A stretch of 64,000 nucleotides of DNA. Origin: DATHZQ01 sp965216945. GTDB lineage: Bacteria > Actinomycetota > Acidimicrobiia > Spongiisociales > UBA5794. Shown piece after piece: positions 59,252-64,000 of this stretch (positions are counted from its first letter, which is position 1; the number at the start of each line of letters is the position of its first letter). The stretch is taken from assembly GCA_965216945.1 (NCBI GenBank), contig CBDCGU010000003.1, forward strand, positions 3,162,001-3,226,000. The letters run 5' to 3'. Below the pieces are notes generated by a model. The model worked only from the letters and a program-made list of their open reading frames with translations. It made no database searches and was not told where the DNA came from. The translations under genes were made by a program, and so were the position numbers.

Positions 59252-60040
59252 GTGTTGCTCGATGGCAAGCGCCTGGTCATCACCGGAGTCCTGACGGATG
59301 GCTCGATCGCCTGGCACACGGCTCGCATCGCCCAGGAACAGGGGGCGGAGATCCTGTTGACCGGTTTCGGGCGCGGCATGAGGCTGACAGAGCGGTCGGC
59401 ACAACGTCTTCCGGATCCGCCTGATGTCGTGGAGCTCGACATCAACGAACCGGCCCACATGGAGACGCTCGTCGCAGAGCTCGACCGCCGCTGGGGCTCC
59501 GTCGACGGTGCGCTGCACGCCATTGCATTCGCCCCCGAGGATGCGCTCGGTGGCAACTTCCTCGCCACGCCGGCCGAGAGCGCCTCCACCGCGTTCCTGA
59601 CGTCGGCGTTCTCCTACAAGACCCTCGCCGTCGGGTTGCGGCCCCTGATGAGAAAGGCGGGCGGTGGTGCCCTCGTCACGCTGGATTTCGACAACTCGCA
59701 GGCCTGGCCCGCATACGACTGGATGGGAGTCGCCAAGTCTGCGTTGCAGTCGGTGACTCGGTACCTGGCACGAGATCTCGGCGGCGACGGCATCCGGGTG
59801 AACGCCGTGTCGGCCGGTCCGCTCACCACGGTCGCCGCCAAAGGCATCCCCGGTTTTGCCGCCTTCAACGACGTGTGGGGCTCCCGTGCTCCGCTGGGCT
59901 GGGATTCCTCGGACCCGACTCCTGTGGCGCAGATGGTCGCCGTGCTGCTGTCCGATTGGGCACCCATGACGTCGGGCGAGGTCGTCCATGTCGACGGCGG
60001 GTTCAACGCCATCGCAGCAGCGGTCGACGCAGGGGAGTAG
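59252..60040 (+). CDS. inhA: Enoyl-[acyl-carrier-protein] reductase (NADH), InhA type
   Basis: Last reductive step of fatty acid elongation (FAS II). Seen: VITGVLTDGSIAWHTARIAQEQGAEILLTGF, catalytic Tyr and Lys in YDWMGVAKSALQSVTRYLARDLG, and GPLTTVAAKGIPGF, closely matching mycobacterial InhA. 262 aa. In HAIAFAPED the position aligned with InhA Ser94 is Ala, a change known as a resistance mutation in M. tuberculosis; here it is probably natural. GTG 59252 after GGAAGG. Whether it serves normal fatty acids or longer chains is unknown; no fabG lies upstream. Confidence 0.92.
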   Translation: MLLDGKRLVITGVLTDGSIAWHTARIAQEQGAEILLTGFGRGMRLTERSAQRLPDPPDVVELDINEPAHMETLVAELDRRWGSVDGALHAIAFAPEDALGGNFLATPAESASTAFLTSAFSYKTLAVGLRPLMRKAGGGALVTLDFDNSQAWPAYDWMGVAKSALQSVTRYLARDLGGDGIRVNAVSAGPLTTVAAKGIPGFAAFNDVWGSRAPLGWDSSDPTPVAQMVAVLLSDWAPMTSGEVVHVDGGFNAIAAAVDAGE

Positions 60041-60093
60041 ACGCCGCACCCGATTCCGTCGTGAAACTCACCTTGCGGGGTAACCTCTCGGGC

Positions 60094-61101
60094 ATGGCCC
60101 GAGTTCTCGTGCTGTTTGGCGGCCGTTCGGCGGAACACGAGGTGTCGTGCGTCTCCGCGGTGGCCGTGGTCGCCGCCCTCGAGGGTGCCGGTCACGAGGT
60201 CATCCCCGTCGGCATCGATCGCGACGGCCTGTGGTGGCTCGCCGATCCGCAGCGGGATCCGATGGAGGCGGCGGGGAAGAGGGCATCGCTGAGCCTGCCT
60301 GGCGGGATTCTCGAGGCCGGCGGTGCTCGCATCGGATTCGATGCGGTGTTCCCGGTGCTGCACGGGCCGTTCGGCGAGGACGGCACGATTCAGGGTGTGT
60401 TCGAGATCGCCGGGATCCCCTATGTCGGGTGTCACGTCACATCGTCTGCCCTGGCCATGGAGAAAGATCTCACGAAGCAGATCGCCGTGCAGGCGGGTGT
60501 TGGTAGCGCCAAGTGGCGGGTCGTGCGCCGGAGCGACTTCGACGACCCGAGCCGAGTCGCCGATGACATCTGCGACGATCTGGGCCTACCCGTGTTCGTG
60601 AAGCCTGCCGAGCTGGGTTCGTCCGTCGGTATCACGCGATGCGCAACGGAGCTCGAGTTGAAGGACGGCATCCTCACGGCACTGGGATTCGGCGACAAGG
60701 TGATCGTCGAAGAAGAGGTACGGGGCCGCGAGATCGAGGTCGCGGTACTCGACGGTCCCCGCGCCTCGTTGCCCGGCGAGGTCGTCGTACAAGGCTGGTA
60801 CGACTACGAGGCGAAGTACCACGACGCAACCAGCCAGTTCATCGCCCCGGCGGACCTCAGCGATGCGCAGATCGCAGAGGTGCGGGAGTTGTCGCGCCGA
60901 ACGTTCCTGGCGCTCGAGTGCCGCGGACTCGCCCGGGTCGACTTCTTCCTCGAGGAGGGTGGTCGGGGATTCCTGCTGAACGAGGTCAACACGATGCCAG
61001 GATTCACCCCCATCTCCGGGTTCCCGAAGATGTGGATGGCGAGCGGCATGACGTATCCGGAGCTGTGCAACGAGCTCGTGGAGATGGCCCTTCGCCGTTG
61101 A
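60094..61101 (+). CDS. ddl: D-alanine--D-alanine ligase
   Basis: ATP-grasp ligase making D-Ala-D-Ala for peptidoglycan. Seen: LVLFGGRSAEHEVSCVSA, VFPVLHGPFGEDGTIQG, VFVKPAELGSSVGITR, GREIEVAVLD and LLNEVNTMPGFTPIS (metal-binding Glu/Asn). 335 aa. ATG 60094 chosen: TAACCT at 60081-60086 ends 7 nt before it. The frame is open further upstream but overlaps inhA and has no family similarity. Confidence 0.95.
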   Translation: MARVLVLFGGRSAEHEVSCVSAVAVVAALEGAGHEVIPVGIDRDGLWWLADPQRDPMEAAGKRASLSLPGGILEAGGARIGFDAVFPVLHGPFGEDGTIQGVFEIAGIPYVGCHVTSSALAMEKDLTKQIAVQAGVGSAKWRVVRRSDFDDPSRVADDICDDLGLPVFVKPAELGSSVGITRCATELELKDGILTALGFGDKVIVEEEVRGREIEVAVLDGPRASLPGEVVVQGWYDYEAKYHDATSQFIAPADLSDAQIAEVRELSRRTFLALECRGLARVDFFLEEGGRGFLLNEVNTMPGFTPISGFPKMWMASGMTYPELCNELVEMALRR

Positions 61102-61186
61102 GCCGATTCACCCGCTCAGCTCGCCCATTCGGCGCCGCCCGGTATCATTCGCAGCCCCACGTCGAACGAACGGGAGGTCCTCTCTC

Positions 61187-61420
61187 ATGGTCGAGGCCTA
61201 CGTATTGATCCAGACCGAGGTCGGCAAGGCCGCACAGGTGGCAACGGAGATCGCCACCATCGGCGGCGTGACGTCCGCAGAGGCAGTCACCGGACCGTAC
61301 GATGCCGTCGTCCACGCCCAGGCCGACGATGTCGACTCACTCGGCAAGCTCGTTGTGGCTCGTATCCAGGCGGTGGACGGGATCACCCGCACCCTCACGT
61401 GCCCGGTGGTGAAGCTGTAG
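61187..61420 (+). CDS. Stand-alone AsnC/Lrp effector (RAM) domain protein
   Basis: 77 aa consisting only of the C-terminal sensing domain of Lrp regulators (AYVLIQTEVGKAAQVATEIATIGGV, VTGPYDAVVHAQADDVDSLGKLV). No DNA-binding part. Such proteins bind amino acids and can form mixed oligomers with full Lrp proteins, for example the one at 26020 (inference). RBS GGGAGG before ATG; TATCAT near 61142-61147 is a likely -10. Confidence 0.87.
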   Translation: MVEAYVLIQTEVGKAAQVATEIATIGGVTSAEAVTGPYDAVVHAQADDVDSLGKLVVARIQAVDGITRTLTCPVVKL

Positions 61421-61439
61421 CGAGTCGCCCCGGTACGGC

Positions 61440-61652
61440 TCAGTAGCCGTCCGAGCCGAAGCGAAGCCGGTGGGCATATGTGCGTCCATCGGCCTCTTCC
61501 ACGTCGAAGATGACGCGCTGGCCCTGGCGGAGCGTGCGAAAGAGCGACCCGGCGAGCGAGCCGGGGCGCAGGAGAATCTCGGTGCGGTCGTCGTCGTTCA
61601 CGATCACACCGATGCCGGTCTCGGGGTCGTAGACCTTCACGACACCCTGCAC
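61440..61652 (-). CDS. Cold-shock-domain-like small protein
   Basis: 70 aa with the outline of a cold-shock beta barrel: GVVKVYDPETGIGVIVNDDDRTEILLRPGSL, LRQGQRVIFDVEEADGRTYAHRLRF. The aromatic RNA-binding residues of classic Csp (KGFGFI, VFVHF) are missing, so nucleic acid binding is uncertain. Directly downstream of rpmB (4 bp), so probably one transcript. Confidence 0.75.
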   Translation of the reverse strand: MQGVVKVYDPETGIGVIVNDDDRTEILLRPGSLAGSLFRTLRQGQRVIFDVEEADGRTYAHRLRFGSDGY

Positions 61653-61656
61653 GGGG

Positions 61657-61845
61657 TCAGACCTTCTCGACTTTGCCGGCCTTGATGCACGACGTGCAGA
61701 CGCGCATGCGTTTGCTGTTGCTGCCGTGCTTCACCCGGATCTTTTGGATGTTCGGGAGCCAGCGGCGGCTGGAGCGCTTGTGGGAGAAGCTGACCTGCTT
61801 TCCGACCCACGGCTCTTTCCCGCAGACTTCACAGCGATATGACAT
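61657..61845 (-). CDS. rpmB: 50S ribosomal protein L28
   Basis: 62-aa ribosomal protein. Seen: CEVCGKEPWVGKQVSFSHKRSSRRW, and CTSCIKAGKV; the two C-x2-C pairs mark the zinc-binding (C+) form. Start ATG 61845 after AGGAGG. TACACT on the minus strand near 61932-61927 is a plausible -10. Bacteria often pair the C+ form with a zinc-free copy used in zinc shortage; none is in this window. Confidence 0.95.
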   Translation of the reverse strand: MSYRCEVCGKEPWVGKQVSFSHKRSSRRWLPNIQKIRVKHGSNSKRMRVCTSCIKAGKVEKV

Positions 61846-62064
61846 GGAAAGGGAGACCTCCTGAGGGGACCCAGCCGGCCGGATGGGCCCGCCGGCCGCG
61901 ACATCTGCGACCGGATCGGCGTCGGAGTGTAGCAGTCGCCGCCGCCGGCCGGTTCTCGCCGGCCAGGGAGGTTCCGATCGCGGAGCGTAGAGGGCCGGAC
62001 CTGCCTTCCTGCGAAAGTCGTGGTGAACCGCCGTGTCGCGGCGACCCACTACCGTGCGAGCGCC

Positions 62065-64000
62065 ATGGCCGGACGCCCCCTCTCCTACCTCGTCTCGGTG
62101 CCCGTCGACGCCGTCAAGGGCATCGGGCCCCGAACCGCCAAAAAGCTCGGCCAGGTCGACGTCCACAGTGTCGCCGATCTACTGCTACACGTTCCGCGCC
62201 GGTACCTGGATCGATCGCAGCTCTTCAACATCGCTGCGGTTCCGCTGGGCGAGGAGGTGACGATCGGCGGAACGGTCCTGAGCGTCCGCAAGCGACGAAT
62301 CCGCGGGAATCGCACCATGATCGACGCTCGCATCACCGATGGAACGAGTGTCGTCGAGGGTGTGTGGTTCAACCCGTACCTGCGCCTCGAAGAGGGTGCC
62401 GACGTGGCACTGTCCGGCAAGGTGGAGCTCTATCGCGGCAAGCTGCAGATGAAGAGCCCCGACGTCGACCGGCTCGACGGCGGCGGGGAGTCGCTCATCA
62501 CCGGGCGGGTCGTGCCCGTGCATCCCAGCCTTGCCGGATTGAGCTCCCGGCAGGTGCGCGTGTCGGTGCACAACGCCCTGCGGCGCTCCCAGCCGGTGAC
62601 AGAGGTCCTCCCGGAAACGCTTCTCGACCGGCTCGACCTGATCGACCGCAGCGCGGCGCTGCAGTCGATCCACTTCCCCGAGGAGCTGGCAGAGGTGGCA
62701 CCGGCCCGCAAGCGGCTCGTCTTCGACGAGTTGTTCCGGCTCGAGGTGGCGCTGGCGCTGCGCAAGCGTCGCCAGATCGAAGAGTCGTCCGGTGTCGAGC
62801 ACTCGATCGACGGCCCTCTCGTGAACGGCTTCATCGCGGCGCTGCCGTACGACCTCACCGGGGCGCAGCGCCGGTCCGTCGAGGAGATCCGTCGCGACAT
62901 GGCGTCACCCCACCCCATGCACCGTTTGCTTCAGGGCGAGGTCGGTTCGGGGAAGACGGCCGTTGCGTTCGTGGCGCTGCTCACCGGTGTTCAGGGTGGG
63001 TTCCAAGGAGCCGTGATGGCGCCGACCGAGGTGCTCGCAGAACAGCACTATCTCGGCATGGCCGACCTCGTCGACGAGGCCGGCCTGGCACCCATGGTTG
63101 TGGACGCCGGCGCAGCCGCGGGACAAGACAGCCTTTTAACCGGGCCTGCGCCGGACGGACCGGCCGTGCGCACGGCGCTGCTCACCTCGAACAACGCGGT
63201 TGTGAACTTCGCCACGCCGGGCAGCTACCGGCGGTCCGACGTCGTGGAGTGGGTCGGCGACGGTTCGATCGACCTGGTGGTCGGCACCCACGCCCTGATC
63301 CAGGAAGGAGTGCACTTCCACCGGCTCGGTATCGCAGTGGTCGACGAGCAGCATCGGTTTGGCGTGTACCAGCGAGTTCGGCTGCGGGAAAAGGCGGCGG
63401 ACTACGACCCGGATCTCTTGATCATGACGGCGACCCCCATACCCCGAACCCTGTCGATGACCCTGTACGGCGATCTGGACGTCTCGGTGCTCGACGAGAT
63501 GCCCCCCGGTCGAACACCGGTGACAACGCGACTTGTCAGCAAGGCACAGTCGGACCTCCAGCGGGTGTACGACCTGATCCGCAGTGAGGTGGGGGCGGGA
63601 CGCCAAGCGTTCGTGGTGTGCCCGCTCGTGGAAGACAGTGACAAGCTCGCCGCTTCGTCCGCGACCGCCGAGTATGTCCGCCTCCAGGGCGTCTTCCCAG
63701 AGCTCCGGCTCGGCTTGCTCCATGGCCAGCTCCGGCCCGACGAGAAGGACCGGGTGATGCACGACTTCCGGGCACACGAGCTCGACGTCTTGGTTGCTAC
63801 GACGGTGATCGAGGTCGGCATCGACATCCCCAACGCCACGGTCATGGTCATCGAAGACGCCGACCGTTTCGGCCTGAGCCAGCTGCATCAACTGCGAGGT
63901 CGTGTCGGTCGTGGCGAGCACGCCGCCACCTGCGTCCTGGTCGCGGAGCCCACCACAGCGGAGGGCGAGCAGCGCATGGACGCCATGATCGGCACCACCG
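62065..64000 (+). CDS. recG: ATP-dependent DNA helicase RecG (3' end outside the window)
   Basis: Branch-migration helicase that reverses stalled forks. Seen: N-terminal wedge domain (VDAVKGIGPRTAKKLGQVDVHSVADLLLHVPRRYLD), Walker A LLQGEVGSGKTAVA, APTEVLAEQH, motif II VVDEQHRFGV, motif III LLIMTATPIPRTLSMTLYGDLDVS, HGQLRPDEKDRVMHDF, and the QLRGRVGRGEHAATC motif. 645 codons are present; the family is about 690-740 aa, so the last tenth is missing. A loop insert (about residues 350-375, Gly/Pro/Ala-rich) lies between motifs Ia and II. Starts at ATG 62065 shortly after TACCGT. Confidence 0.95.
   Translation, partial: MAGRPLSYLVSVPVDAVKGIGPRTAKKLGQVDVHSVADLLLHVPRRYLDRSQLFNIAAVPLGEEVTIGGTVLSVRKRRIRGNRTMIDARITDGTSVVEGVWFNPYLRLEEGADVALSGKVELYRGKLQMKSPDVDRLDGGGESLITGRVVPVHPSLAGLSSRQVRVSVHNALRRSQPVTEVLPETLLDRLDLIDRSAALQSIHFPEELAEVAPARKRLVFDELFRLEVALALRKRRQIEESSGVEHSIDGPLVNGFIAALPYDLTGAQRRSVEEIRRDMASPHPMHRLLQGEVGSGKTAVAFVALLTGVQGGFQGAVMAPTEVLAEQHYLGMADLVDEAGLAPMVVDAGAAAGQDSLLTGPAPDGPAVRTALLTSNNAVVNFATPGSYRRSDVVEWVGDGSIDLVVGTHALIQEGVHFHRLGIAVVDEQHRFGVYQRVRLREKAADYDPDLLIMTATPIPRTLSMTLYGDLDVSVLDEMPPGRTPVTTRLVSKAQSDLQRVYDLIRSEVGAGRQAFVVCPLVEDSDKLAASSATAEYVRLQGVFPELRLGLLHGQLRPDEKDRVMHDFRAHELDVLVATTVIEVGIDIPNATVMVIEDADRFGLSQLHQLRGRVGRGEHAATCVLVAEPTTAEGEQRMDAMIGTT

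Overview
The window is high-GC DNA that looks like an actinobacterial chromosome. Supporting content: an AdnA/AdnB-type pair of helicase-nucleases, an InhA-like enoyl reductase, two luciferase-like (probably F420-dependent) oxidoreductases, an alpha-methylacyl-CoA racemase, and about ten genes whose -10 hexamer lies only 6-8 nt before the start codon, so their mRNAs are probably leaderless. A deep lineage such as Acidimicrobiia is possible, but that is inference. I found no phage, insertion sequence, tRNA, rRNA or CRISPR array.

Layout. 1-6.3 kb: operon nurA-like/herA-like/sbcD/sbcC, the archaeal-style DNA end-resection set. 6.3-8.8 kb: ABC-2 type exporter (minus strand). 8.9-15.2 kb: acyl-CoA racemase, cation/H+ antiporter with its KTN-USP regulator, oxidoreductase, DUF368 lipid-carrier translocase, D-aminoacyl-tRNA deacylase. 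15.3-21.3 kb: adnB and adnA. 21.4-28.3 kb: YceH-like protein, orphan betaine/choline-type binding lipoprotein, a two-gene PLP operon (cystathionine lyase family plus tyrosine phenol-lyase) divergent from an Lrp regulator, DUF488, glutamate dehydrogenase. 28.4-29.3 kb: single-domain RecB-like nuclease.

29.4-31.4 kb holds no convincing protein on the plus strand. It has two related, promoter-driven, hairpin-dense loci that I call candidate structured non-coding RNAs (about 640 and 270 nt). They share a promoter block (two CGCGAAA boxes 20 bp apart, AACCACG, -35, -10) and a near-identical terminator. A lipoprotein gene lies antisense between them, and two 110-bp tandem repeats follow. This is the least explained part of the window.

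31.4-34.7 kb: PH-domain membrane protein, amylosucrase, GNAT acetyltransferase behind two palindromic operators. 34.8-39.9 kb: NMT1/THI5-like ABC importer and a beta-ureidopropionase-like amidohydrolase. 40.1-46.3 kb: orphan OmpR-type regulator with a degenerate receiver, then an 11-bp-spaced direct repeat, a long leader, and a 1649-aa secreted protein containing nine identical 273-bp repeats. 47.4-52 kb: class III aminotransferase, dihydropyrimidinase, (methyl)malonate-semialdehyde dehydrogenase. With the importer and amidohydrolase these cover uptake and most of reductive pyrimidine catabolism; the first enzyme, dihydropyrimidine dehydrogenase, is not here. 52-64 kb: small membrane proteins, terpenoid-cyclase-fold protein, alcohol dehydrogenase, oxidoreductase, second Cys/Met PLP enzyme, frameshifted VOC gene, RNA uracil methyltransferase, inhA, ddl, stand-alone AsnC effector domain, cold-shock-like protein, rpmB, and recG running off the end.
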